DNA of 64,000 nucleotides from Physcomitrium patens (lineage: Eukaryota > Streptophyta > Bryopsida > Funariales > Funariaceae), in the NCBI RefSeq assembly GCF_000002425.4, contig NC_037253.1:15684569-15748568 (forward strand), read 5' to 3'. A program made the translations under genes and the position numbers. Under the pieces are notes generated by a model. That model was given only the letters and a program-made list of their open reading frames with translations. It searched no databases and was not told the origin of the DNA. Below, one piece after another: positions 49,604-60,600 of this stretch (positions are counted from its first letter, which is position 1; each line of letters starts with the position of its first letter).

Positions 49604-52534
49604 TCACTTGAAGAAATCGTCGGAGTCGGAGTCGTTGTCGGGGCCTTCGTCGACGAGAACCGGACGAGAATACGTCGGCTGGTCCTCGTCCATCAACACA
49701 GCAGGAGGCCGATTCAGCGCCGCTCGCACCACGCCCAGATTCACCCGCGCCGATGCCAAGGTTCTAACATCCTTCGCCTGCCGCGCCATCGCGTAGTAGC
49801 TCTGGAAACTCCTCTCCGCTGCTTCCAGATCCCCCACGCGGTAGTACAGCATCCCAATCTTGCACGCGGCCTTGGCCTGACTCCCAGATCCAGCAACCCC
49901 ACACCAAAAACATTCAGTGTGAGAAGTAGAACAAACCGACGAGAAATAGTGAGGAACGAAGGAATCTATTTTCTGGGATTGATTGAGAGAAATTTGCTGC
50001 GAAAGGTTGCGTGGTTTGCTAGCGATGCGGGGTGCTTCACCTTCGTCAGCAGACCCACGCTACCAACAACCTCCAGGTACTTCTCCATGTGAGCCACCGC
50101 ATCGGAAGCCCGGTCAAGCATCTCGAAGATCTCGGACATGGCTTCGTTGGCTTTGCCTTGGCCAATCTGTGGCACAGTGCGGCCGCCAGCTGAATCAGTT
50201 CACACGACACAGCCAATGTGACGCATTCTGAGTCTTTGTGCGTATCTTGAGCAACTAAGATCTGACAACCGGCAGTATCTCAGTGTGTATGTGTGTGCAC
50301 ATGTTTTTATACAGAATTGGATCCACGGGTTCTCGGCTCACCTTATTGTTTGTTGCTACACAATACTGATGGAACTCTGTCAAGTACCCAAGTGCTGTAT
50401 CAGTGTCCCGGGCGTCGATGTACAGCAAACCCAACTGGTATCTCATTTCTCCAGCCATTTCCCAGTTCTCGGCCAACACGGCTGTCTCCAGCGCCTGAGA
50501 ATTCCCCGTCCATGTTCATCAATTTACAAATTCATCCAATGGTTCAATTAGAGGAACAGTGTGGATTCATTGCAACAAAAGCACAAATGGAAAGCCATGT
50601 CATAAAATGGAATTCCCCTATTACTTGCCATCTGTCCCTTACACTGTCATAGCAATCCCGGCATGCTTTGTATTCTCCATCTTCCTTGAATTTTTCAGCA
50701 CAGGCTGTATGAATCTGCACTAAAATAAACAGAATGAAGAGATGCAAAAGAACGAATAGCATTTTTAATGGCAGTTTTTCTCATTTCTAATTTCTTTTTT
50801 CTCCTGCATGTGAGTTGACGCACCTGGAGGAGGTGCTGGGCAGCTTCACTGGTGCTGGCAACGTCGTCGGCCATCTGGGCCAGTTTGATGAAATGCTCAT
50901 AGTTTTGAATGGCAAGAGCGCTGTCGTTTAGCTTCCAATACACTCTTCCCAAGGCAAACCGTGCCTGGATCAGTGGCCGAACAAACCCACCCATTCACTC
51001 CAACGTTCATCCATCGTGATATCATCATTTATTATAATATGAACCCCCTCCCACCTTGTCTCACAAGCAACACTCCACGGCTGTCACCGACTCACCTTGG
51101 CGATGTGCGTTGGGGTTGCGGTTTTCTCCCCTGCCTGCAAGGCCCGGGAGAAGTAGAACAGAGCCTGCTTGTAGTCCTTCACCAATTCGAAGAGATCTGC
51201 GATGCCGATGTTGGCTGCGAACATCTTGTCGTAGTCATCTGCGCAGCAGCACAGCTAACAGAGGCAGAGAATGAGAGACCGAACACCCGTTTTGCTTCAT
51301 TCAATCAGCCGAACAGTGTGCAAATTTTTGTGGTGGCAAAGGGAGTTGGGATTTTCTGAAGGAGTGTGCGTGTTCGTGTGTGTGTGTGGCCCACCTTCGC
51401 GAGCACCTATCTCGGCGTTTTCCATGTGAGACTTGAGAGGGATGAGCGTGCTCGCATCCACCAACTATGACCGTGGCATTGAATAAGCCCAGCCCAACCC
51501 AACCCAACCCAGTCCAACCCAGTGAGTGAGTGAGTTAGGAAGCTTTAGTTTGTAGAGGGTCTTAAGAAAAGAACAGAGGGGGATTCGGTGATGATACTTG
51601 TTTGGCGTCACTAGCAGCTTTGGGGTCCACGTAGTCCGGGGATGCAGGCGGAGGCTGTGGTTGATGCGTCAACTCAAAAAACTCTGCATCACCTCTTGCG
51701 GCGCAAATAGAGCCAACTTTTAATGGGAGAGTTCAGTAATCAACAAATCACGCATCGCATTTCCATTTTTTGGTGTGAGGTTACCGATGAAAGCCTTGGG
51801 GTAGCCATCCATCAAGAGTTTGACACCCAATTGCTGAAAGGGAGGGACTTTTATGTCAGTCAATCCAGGGTCTGACTTCGTCGTTGCTGCCTCTAACTGG
51901 CACCACACAGCACATTACTAATGCATGCATCTCTGTACCCAGAAATGAAGCAAAAACAACAAGGATAATGCGGTCCTGTGGAAATAATAAGAAACTTCAT
52001 TATTGTGATAGTGTTGCGGAAGAAAATCAGTACACGATGGAGAAAATAAACGTTGAAAGTCGAGACCATACCTCAGCAATTATCCTGGTTTTAAAACCTC
52101 GAACTATAGCACTTCCACGCTGTATGGTGGATTTTATTGATGGCACTTTCGAGAACTAAAAAAATTGAAGGATACCCATTCCATACAAACAGAGGAAGAA
52201 ACCGGTTGGTCAATGATCTTGCAATTCATACGGAATGCTTGGCGTTGAAAAAATACAACGAAATTCTTTGAAAACTTAAAAGCCTTTGAAATTTTAAAAT
52301 GGAAACTTCACAAGTGCCTTGTTCAATTAGCACCTTGCAGTGATTGTCGCGGAAGAAAACTGATGTATCGATATCTCTTTTTTAAGAGACCATGCTGCAA
52401 ATATGACTGATTATCCTAAAACAACATACTGAAAGCTGATGACAAAGGTGAAGGAGAAAACTTGCCTTTGGGAGCTTTCGAGGAGCAATTAAAATGCTAC
52501 CCTTTATACCCCGACCATGTTTTTTCTCCGCCAT
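49604..52534 (-). CDS. TTC29: TTC29-like tetratricopeptide repeat protein, 11 exons
   Basis: Encodes a predicted 441-residue TPR protein. Exons on the minus strand: 52534-52466, 52119-52072, 51896-51785, 51716-51598, 51464-51395, 51238-51096, 50964-50824, 50714-50643, 50494-50342, 50166-50041, 49876-49604; 1326 nt in one frame. TPR helices are visible in IADLFELVKDYKQALFYFSR, FALGRVYWKLNDSALAIQNY, YQLGLLYIDARDTDTALGYL, RASDAVAHMEKYLEV and IGMLYYRVGDLEAAERSF; the tail is acidic (DNDSDSDDFF). Length, the LLMDGYPKAF segment before the repeats, and the spacing of the repeats resemble animal TTC29, an axonemal-dynein-associated protein of motile cilia. I infer a role in swimming sperm. The first intron uses a GC donor (AAG|GCAAGT). 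The 48-nt second exon is the least certain. Other TPR families cannot be fully excluded. Confidence 0.78.
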
Positions 52535-54306
52535 CTCTGAAAAGATAACAACGTTTTTTTTCAACTCAATCTACACACTAACCTCTCAGTTCGCCTCATG
52601 TGGTGATACCTCGCATTCACCCTAGTGAAACCATAATCTGAAATCCCAGAACGATGTAAGCATAGGAAAGCACACCTCGGAGCACGAAACGAACTGCCTG
52701 CCAAGTAGTGATTCATGAAACCATGCAAAACCTGTAACCCTAAAATGGCAGAGAAGCCTGCCTTCAGGAGTTTTTGGGAGATCAGCGTCTATGGAGTGGA
52801 ATCAGCTCTCCTCGCGCACCACCAGAACAAGCTATGTTAATTTCGTTGAACAATTTTGCTGAACTAAATAACTTGGGTTGCCAGGAAAGAATGTTGCTTT
52901 GTTGTCAACTATTTTCATCAGAGTTTTCGTGCGGTTGGTGTTTTAGGGGATCTTTGCCCTAAAACAATCGAGTGTGGTATTTTCAAGCATGCTTATGAAG
53001 TGGTTCGGCGAGGAGATACAAACATGTATTCCGGTAGTAACCCATATTCAAATAGGATGAGTCAGCCTGCAGTGCTTTCTGTAGTCAATGCTAAGAAAAG
53101 TTTTTTTTAGTGTCGGTTGTGTGAGGAGGAAGGTACAATTGCTTGGTATGATATGATTCAGTGCTGGCTGGGTTCAAAAGTGCTCAAATTTTGCGTCTAC
53201 TTGCTTGGACCCTCTTCCGCTCTACACCTAAAAGAACAGCATGCAAACTTCAGAATTCAATTGGATTAGGATCTTTGCGTCGTTTGCCTCGCAGTGATGA
53301 GACGACACTAGTAGGATGGCCATCTTTTCAACAGTGTCTTAGTTACTTTTTATGATCAATCGCTTGTTCCAGTCATCATCATGTAGCTGGTCGATGACCG
53401 CGGTCCCGCTGCAATATCAGCTCTCTTTTGCAGAAAGCAAACAGATCAGATTGCTGCCGAAATTGCTTTCATGGCCAGGACAATGTGATTTGCACACTGA
53501 ACTAAAAGAACCTCTGCTGCAGCACTAGGTTTATATTACCAAGAAAGGCAGCAACAACATATCACATAGAGCTATTGTTCTCTATTAATATTGGTGGTTT
53601 AAAATGGTTATTTACCTGGTAAACTTGACCGACAAGCCATTTAAAATTAGCTCCACTTTTCTAGATCCCTGGAAAGAATGCCTTCCGGATGGAAAGAGGG
53701 TTCCTTCGGAGTTTCCGATGGATTTGTTGACAAACCGTTGCTTACGGTTTGTCATGGAGGACAGGGATATCTCCCGATTCGATAACACGCATACTAAAAG
53801 TTCTTTTGCCAATGCATATCTGGGTGTGTGAATAGAAGAAAAAATACGCCTCACAATACCGTTTTCGAGACGACTAGACTCCGGCAAAGAAGGCAATGGA
53901 CTCTGATATCAGAACAATGTTACCGAAGCAGAACTTGTGGCATGTTATAATTACAGTGACAGAGCATCTCTACATCTCAGCACAGTGTAGGATACACACT
54001 GCATAGTTTTTGCTAATTCTAGGATTTATTACATGCACTCTCATCAAGAATAATTACACACAGGCCACTTACGTTGAAACTCCAGACCTTGGATGAGACG
54101 AGGCTGAAGTTTGGAAGGAGTACTTCGGAGTAGGTGGCGTGCTTAACAGTGCAGGTCACAAATCAAGGCCAATCTCCTCTATTGGTACAAGACAATCTCG
54201 TTCCTTTCCAAAAGGGGGAAGAAAAAAAAAAAAAAAAAAAAAAGGGTAAAAAAGAACAAACGGCAGGTCCAATTCCTTGATCGTTGGTATTCCCTGTGCA
54301 AGATCA
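52535..54306. other. Intergenic region between TTC29-like and USP-DHQS genes
   Basis: This region holds the TTC29-like promoter and the 3' end of the upstream minus-strand gene. It contains a perfect 11-bp hairpin (53728-53754) and a poly-A tract (54223-54243). Overlapping frames at 53604-53896 on both strands are not recognisable as a gene. Confidence 0.55.
53728..53754. other. Perfect 11-bp inverted repeat (hairpin)
   Basis: TGACAAACCGT and ACGGTTTGTCA flank a 5-base loop (TGCTT). The stem is perfect. No gene context explains it; it could be chance or part of an old element. Confidence 0.6.
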
Positions 54307-57300
54307 TTACTGTTCGTAAGAGCAATCGCTGTCTTCTATGCTCAAAAGCACGGTGTCACCTGGTTGCAACTTTGTTACCGCTACGGCTTCACTGCCTGGA
54401 CGTTGCATTTCGGCAGGAACAACGAGGCGGACTGAATCTGCGTCTTGAAGCATGACACTGAACTGTTCCCCATCAGCCTCCACCACAACGAGAACGAGAG
54501 GCTTCGATTCGATCGACACACGACCCACAAGTACCGTGCGGAAATTGCCATTAGCATCTACTGCTAAGACTTGACCTCCAGACTCCAGCTCCGACAAGTA
54601 CGTGATATGCCCTCTGGCCATACCAGTGTATGCATGGACAGGACCCTGCCATTGACATACAAACAAATGAGGGCGCTCATTAGCACTCAGTTAACTCATT
54701 AGAAACAGCGGAATCTTTTTAGGGTAATTGTAGTTCATCAGGAAGAATGTGAGGTGTCGAATTTTCTTACCGCATTGACACGAAATGATCGGCGGCTTGT
54801 GTTGTTGAATTGCACCTCAGAATGCACCAGGAACATCCCCTTCGAAAAAGAACCAACCTGCAATCACATGGAACATTTCCACTTGATAAGACGCAACGCA
54901 GCATCTATCAGAAGTTGCAACATTTTGCATAAATCTAGCTAGTCCTCGCGCTGCTCGCTGCATGTCTTGGACCTGTAGAAATAAACCAGGGTTTAGGGAT
55001 TATCAGCTCATTCCAACTTACAAGCAATGCCTCGCCAGGGTTCAACAGATTGCAGAGGTCTACGGACACCCTGTCGCCTTCGCCCACGGAAGTCACACTT
55101 TTGACAGTAGCGTTGACAAGCCTCAATCCTTGTGGTGCTGGAGTTGCAGACAAATTTTGCACAGAACAGCTCGGCGACTCTGCTGACCTTGGCGAAGAAC
55201 CGACCCGATTGAGGGGATTAATGTTTAAACTCGGAGACGAGCCAACCGTGTTCAAAGTATTGGTTTCTGTTCTAGCTACGAGTGTCGGCTCTGGCTTTAG
55301 TTTCAGCTCACTCATCTCTTTGACGGGTAATTCTACTGGTGTACCCTCGACGGCGCGATCCTTCTCGATCTTCTTTGCAGCCAGGTAATCCTACATTCAC
55401 CATTTCAAACTTGAATCAAACACGCGATTACAAACGAGAACTCAGAAGCAAAACACTTGAGGCTTCCGAGGGTATTGGCAGAAAATTATCACAATGTTTA
55501 CCCTAAGAGCAGTGATTTCGGAGCAGCTGTCTGTGTGGAGAACCACGCCATCCGTGCCGACCTCAAGAGCCTGGAAATACAGAACACACATCGATCAGCG
55601 TTGACGTGCACAGCAACTAAAAAGCAAAACTCTCCATGCAATGCATGTACTCAGGCATCCTGTTACAATGGTCATAAAATGCTGCCCTGCAGTTTCCAAC
55701 GACAGGATCAGTACCTCTAGATACACTTGGGCGTCGGCAGCGGTATTGGCGGTGGCGAAAAGATTAGTGCGGCGACCTTGGAACGCCGCAACTACGTCTT
55801 CAGGAGGTATAACTTGCCAGTCCAGGTCGTTGATGACAACCGTCTCAGCTCCGCCCATCATAGCCGGGAGGTAGTCCAGCTGCTCGCCAGAGTATACCTG
55901 TCCAAGAAGCGCCACTTGCTTGCCGTCCTCGCTCAGAAACTGCCCTCCTTCCAAGAACAGAGGCTTGATCCACTCTATGGCTGAAAACCTCGCAGCATCG
56001 ATACATTAAAACAGTGACCAAACCTCAAACCAGCAGCAAGACTCGTAAGCTGTAGTCCTTCATGACTCGAACCGAAAATGTAGCCTACATTTAGATCCAA
56101 AGTGTGAACTAAACTTACAGGCCCATTGAGGAGCCACATGTTGAACGTCGGGAGTGAAAACAAACGTCGTCCAGCCAACCTCCACTGCAGTTCGCATCAC
56201 CTCTTTGCTCCTTGTCCATATCCAAACCGATTTCTGCCAACCCTGGGACGGATTGTGGTTCGGCGGTGACGGCATTCTCGAAAAAGGAGGGGAAGGTAAC
56301 GAAGTCCTCACCGGTGCATTCGCTGGTGCAAAGGTTCTCCCCGCAGTGGATTGAAAACTGCGTGCAGGTGCAGGGGACAATGGCGCCGGATTTGCATTTT
56401 TGTCCAGGGGTCCGGAATGGTTAGGAGAACGCCGAAATTGATCATGGGTGAGCACCGCCGGTATTTTGGACTCGTTGCTACGATCATTGAAGGACTCGGG
56501 ATTGGAGTTTTCGTGAGAGGGCACAGCAGCAGCTGGTTCGTCTTCTGCCAACCACTTTCGAAGAGCTGGCTTCCGATTAACCATGTTGTACCCTGTTTCG
56601 GTCTCAGCTGGAGACACGCGAGGAATTCCCACGATCTGATGACTTCCTTTGTGCATGCCCACATCGCCATAGAGTGCTCGCAGTTGGATGGACGATCGGT
56701 GTTCAGGAACTTCGTAGGTTTCCTGGTGGCGTTCAATGGACTCTCCAGTGCTTGGCGCCCCCGTTAGCTGATCACTGTCTTGCGTGAGGAAGCCGTCTGT
56801 CGATGCAATGTCGTAAGAAGCAGAAGACCCCATCGATCCGCGAGCGTGTGAGCTGCTGGAGAACTGTGATCCCATGGACACTATAGATCCTGATGATGGA
56901 GTGGGCTGGATCACAGACCTACTCGAGTTCGGCGGGATGGGAACCAGAGGCGGAAGCTGCTTCGTCACCGAGAAGGACCGGATGGTTTCTACTCCGCCGC
57001 TCTGCCGCGACCTCGAAACAAAACACTTCAAATGCTCGATGAAATATTTCTTGTCGCTCTTCATGGTCTTGTCCAGGACGACGTGATAGGCTCCAATGGC
57101 CTTGGCTTCATCGACAATGATCGTCCTCGTCGTGTAACCTGCCTTGACATCGAGCTCCAAATTCACCTGCAACGTGCGCACATTGGAATCAATGAACACG
57201 AAACCGTTGGAAAGGTGCGTTGCCTATCGAATGCAGCTAAATGGGTCGATGAGCTTACCCCTGCTTTCTCGCACCACTCCCTGACGTGGGGGATTTCCTC

Positions 57301-57615
57301 GAGCGAATTTCTTTTCAATGTTAGCTCGTGTTGCAGCATAAGTCCATTCGAGCCGATCCAGCTGTTCTTGTCCACCCGAGTTCGGAACCCCATAGGATTG
57401 CAAAGATGGGTGAGGATTCCCACGATCTTGAAATTATCCCCGCGGCGAACGACATTGCCTAGCGCCCAGTACACGGGAGCAGTAGTGATCCCCTTGGTGA
57501 CATCCAAGACAACCAGGACAGAGCCTTGCGGAACGCCGCCAGGCCTGGGTGTATTAGGCTCCTCAATGCTCCTCGCTCCTGAGCATTGCATTTTTATCAG
57601 ACTCTCCAACGACAT
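54307..57615 (-). CDS. Fusion of USP-like domain and archaeal-type 3-dehydroquinate synthase (DHQS II), 7 exons
   Basis: Encodes a predicted 844-residue two-domain protein. Exons on the minus strand: 57615-57259, 57166-56119, 55980-55715, 55570-55502, 55390-55022, 54857-54771, 54645-54307; 2535 nt in one frame. Residues about 29-175 form a universal-stress-protein-like (adenine nucleotide alpha hydrolase) domain: SVLVVLDVTKG, ALGNVVRRGDNFKIVGIL, TIIVDEAKAIGAYHVVLDK, like the domain at the N terminus of some plant receptor kinases. A Ser/Pro-rich linker follows (about 180-425). Residues about 427-844 match DHQS II: KSVWIWTRSKEVM, ETVVINDLDWQVIPPEDVVA, AAFQGRRTNLFATA, GDRVSVDLCNLLNPGEALLV, FLVHSEVQFN, FRVNAGPVHAY and TKLQPGDTVLLSIED. 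The archaeal enzyme makes 3-dehydroquinate from an amino-sugar-like precursor; the role of plant members is unclear to me because plants also have classical DHQS. No plastid transit peptide is evident. The open frame continues upstream of the chosen Met to a stop near 57705, so an earlier start by splicing is possible. Confidence 0.9.
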
Positions 57616-60600
57616 TTCCTCGTACAAATCTGTCGGGTCTAGAGGGGGATGTACACAACCGGTGAATAAACTGGAGGAGGCCAGCTTGACAGCGGAGTCT
57701 GTTCAAGTGGTTTGCCGTCTATTGAACGGTAATGTTGTAGAAGTATGTTTACGCGTTGGCGTCGGACTATGATTCACCATTATTTCAGAAATATCTTCGA
57801 ACTGTGTCGGGTCCTACTGCATCACATTATCGCTACGACTACGGAAGAATGAACAGTTCTCAATCTTCTCAGGACAAGTGAAAACCTGTGCGAAATCCCC
57901 TGAGGCAGTCAGGTCCGATCCCTGAGAAGACTGGGTTTCAATCTAGCATGATAAATCTGCAACTCTATGAATGATCTCCTGTCACGACGAGTATTTAAAG
58001 AATCCGCCTCTACAATGCGGTCTACTACCTCTCGGAAACTAACACAACTCGCAGGACGAGTTTGATATCCTGAAAGTTCCCTCACTGCAACAATGACAAG
58101 CATTGATCACTAAGTGAAAAGGGAGTGTACAAGAGGAAAAGAGAAGAGGAGTCTGCGAGCGGACCACTAGCACTATGAACGGTTGAATCGTTTAGCAAGC
58201 TCATCCTAGCATAGCAGACAATGTGCTCTACAGCATTGCAAATGTCGATCCGTATTACACGTCCGGAGCTTACTGCAACAAGTTCACATGTGCTTGACTA
58301 ACAGCATTAAGCGAGAGTAGCGCATCTGTGCAAAAATCCACACCAGCTACAAGACAAAAGTCGTACCATGTCGTACCGATCCCATGAATGCCAAACCTCA
58401 CGGAGAGATTTCTGCGGAGGGTTTATCGATCGAGATCTTTGGGGGTTTGAGGCAAGCCCTGATTGTCGAGGAAATTCTCACGATCACTTGGGCGAAAAAA
58501 TGCAGCACCCACTCGTGAAATCTGCAGTCCGCCTAACTCTCTCCAATTCCATGCTTCACGGAGAATCCAGATTCATTGAACAATGCACGCGCTCAACAGG
58601 ACCCTACAGTCGCCACCAAATACACCGAGCATGTAGTTGCAGTCATTCGGGAGCATTTCGTGATGTAAAGCATGAAATTGAGACACATGAGCAGAATCAT
58701 TTCCTTGTCTTTTGGAAGGATCAAAAGCCGTTCGATGTGTAAATGCAGAGGCCAGCCTCGGAAGCGGTGCACAATCCGAATAATATGCTCGAACGCGCTG
58801 TTCTCGTTCGTTCTATTAACAACTCGGCATCTGGTGACAACTTCATCCGTCCGTAGCTAAAAAGGGGGGTGAGTGCTGCAGCGCTCCAAGTCATCAAGTG
58901 GGAGATCGGTGGCGCGAAAAAGCGCCGGTCGATGTATATTCATAGCACATCCGATGCGATCCTAGGACTATCCTTGCATCTCTATCTCTAAACAAACACT
59001 CGCCAGTTGTGCAAGGACGTGCCTGATGCTCTTGTGCCATCACATCCGCAGAGTACTTGCGCTTTCCTCGAATTTCATGCTTCGCACTGCTTAATCCTTC
59101 ATCGAGATAGTTACCTTTCCCGTCGACGAGAGCATGGCATTTGCGGCGCCGCGGGCACTGAACCAGTTTGCGACTTCATTGTGGATTATTAATGTCCGGA
59201 ACGACTTGCTGGTCCGTTTTCACTGAATCAAGAGCTCCGCATTTCCTTTCGAAGTCAACCTTATGAATTGAACCCGAAGTGTCAGACTTTAGAGTTCGGT
59301 AATGAAACCGCAGATTGAACATTCGGCTAAAGATTCTCCAGGTGAGGCAATCTTGGCGATCCCCGAGACTTCAAGCGTCTGCAAAAGGTACAGGCCAGCA
59401 TTTATGTTTTTATTGCAAACCTATGCATGCGTCGACGTCCGAAAAAAGGTTACAGCATAATTAGTATTGTGGCATGGGACTGGACAAATGGCTTCAACCA
59501 CCGGAGGAGACTTGCAAAGTTTGAGCAAAGAGAGAAATACCCGCACTATCAGGCTGGAGTTTTCAATTCATACTGCATTAATCAAACTTGTTAAAACTAA
59601 GATTCCCCGGGTTGAGCTTCACGAACTCACGAGATTCGTGTGATCGTAACGCTGGTCTAGTGGGTGTTTGTCAAAGAAGGGAAGAGATATTCCTACGGAC
59701 TCACTGCGGAGAACTCGCTCAAGACTGGTTGTGAGCCTCTGCTCTTTTCCCAATTACCTGCATCACTTCATTGTTCTTCTCTAGAACTCGCGAGATATGG
59801 TTCCCAGACGGGGAAACCTGACTGTTTCAATGGTAAGACTCCACCTTAGCAGTAAAGATTAGAGTTCCTCCGATGCTGTTAAGCAAGGAACATGAGGCAG
59901 ATTTTTCACCGACGCGTTTGTTTTTCAAGAAAAGGGCAAAACTTCACCGTCATTAGTCGCAGAATTCAAGTGCTTCACAATCCGAGGCTGGACTCGTGTC
60001 TGGTCGTCGATTCAAGCAGTTAACTTGAGCTCCTCTGAAACAACTGCAAGAGTTCACAAACATGTGCCATGCAATACATGAATATATATCCAACTTCAGA
60101 AGCCACAGGGTGAGAACATGGTGTTCTGTCTCATGTCCAGATAAAGTGACTCGATGTCAACGAACCCTGAAATCTCTGAACTTCCTTTAAGGCTGCTTTT
60201 TTCTTTTTGAATCTTTCCGTCCAAAAGAAAATAAATACACCTCATCAAACTAAGTCTACTTAGTTTAGTGTAAGACAGAAACTAAATCTACTCAGTTTAG
60301 TGTATGATGTGCTGCCCATTAATTGATAGACTTGTTTGCATGATAACGAAGAGAATCTGAGGTCGGCGTTTCGGTACAGATGGAGGGTAGCTCAAAGTCA
60401 GCGGGTGTAAAAGGAGTAGAATGGGTGGGTGATAGTTTAAGATGTTGAAGTGGAAAGAGTTATATAATCTGTTACATAATAATCAAGATGTAACCAATCT
60501 GTAATCAATCGTAACTACTGAAGTGGTGCGGGAGAAGGTAGAAGGTGAAGAGACATGACTCTGCACCAAACTGAAGAGATTAAAGGGTCTGTATTACACC
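57616..60600. other. GC-balanced region without a recognised gene
   Basis: Composition stays gene-like (near 45-50% GC) for almost 3 kb upstream of the USP-DHQS gene, but no exon chain or family match is visible on either strand. Frames at 58368-58742, 59007-59192 and 59664-59849 look random. It may contain the long 5' untranslated region and promoter of the fusion gene, or a non-coding transcript. A 32-bp tandem pair lies at 60247-60309. Confidence 0.45.
60247..60309. repeat. Tandem pair of a 32-bp palindrome-bearing unit
   Basis: Two copies, at 60247 and 60279, each read AAACTAA.TCTACT.AGTTTAGTGTA with small differences. The first contains a perfect 8-bp inverted repeat, AAACTAAG and CTTAGTTT, around TCTA. 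Non-coding; purpose unknown. Confidence 0.75.

Noticed and set aside
49529-50092. 187-codon open frame on the plus strand
   Set aside because: It is antisense to the last two exons of the TTC29-like gene, whose frame, splice sites and TPR content are consistent.
53604-53896. Overlapping frames on both strands, first suspected to be a retrotransposon polyprotein remnant
   Set aside because: No reverse transcriptase, integrase or RNase H motif could be recognised, so I did not call a mobile element.
57032-57772. 246-codon open frame on the plus strand
   Set aside because: It runs antisense over the first two exons of the USP-DHQS gene and has no family similarity; it is a shadow frame.
58368-58742. 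124-codon plus-strand frame in the GC-balanced region
   Set aside because: Residue order looks random, and no partner exons or family match are seen.
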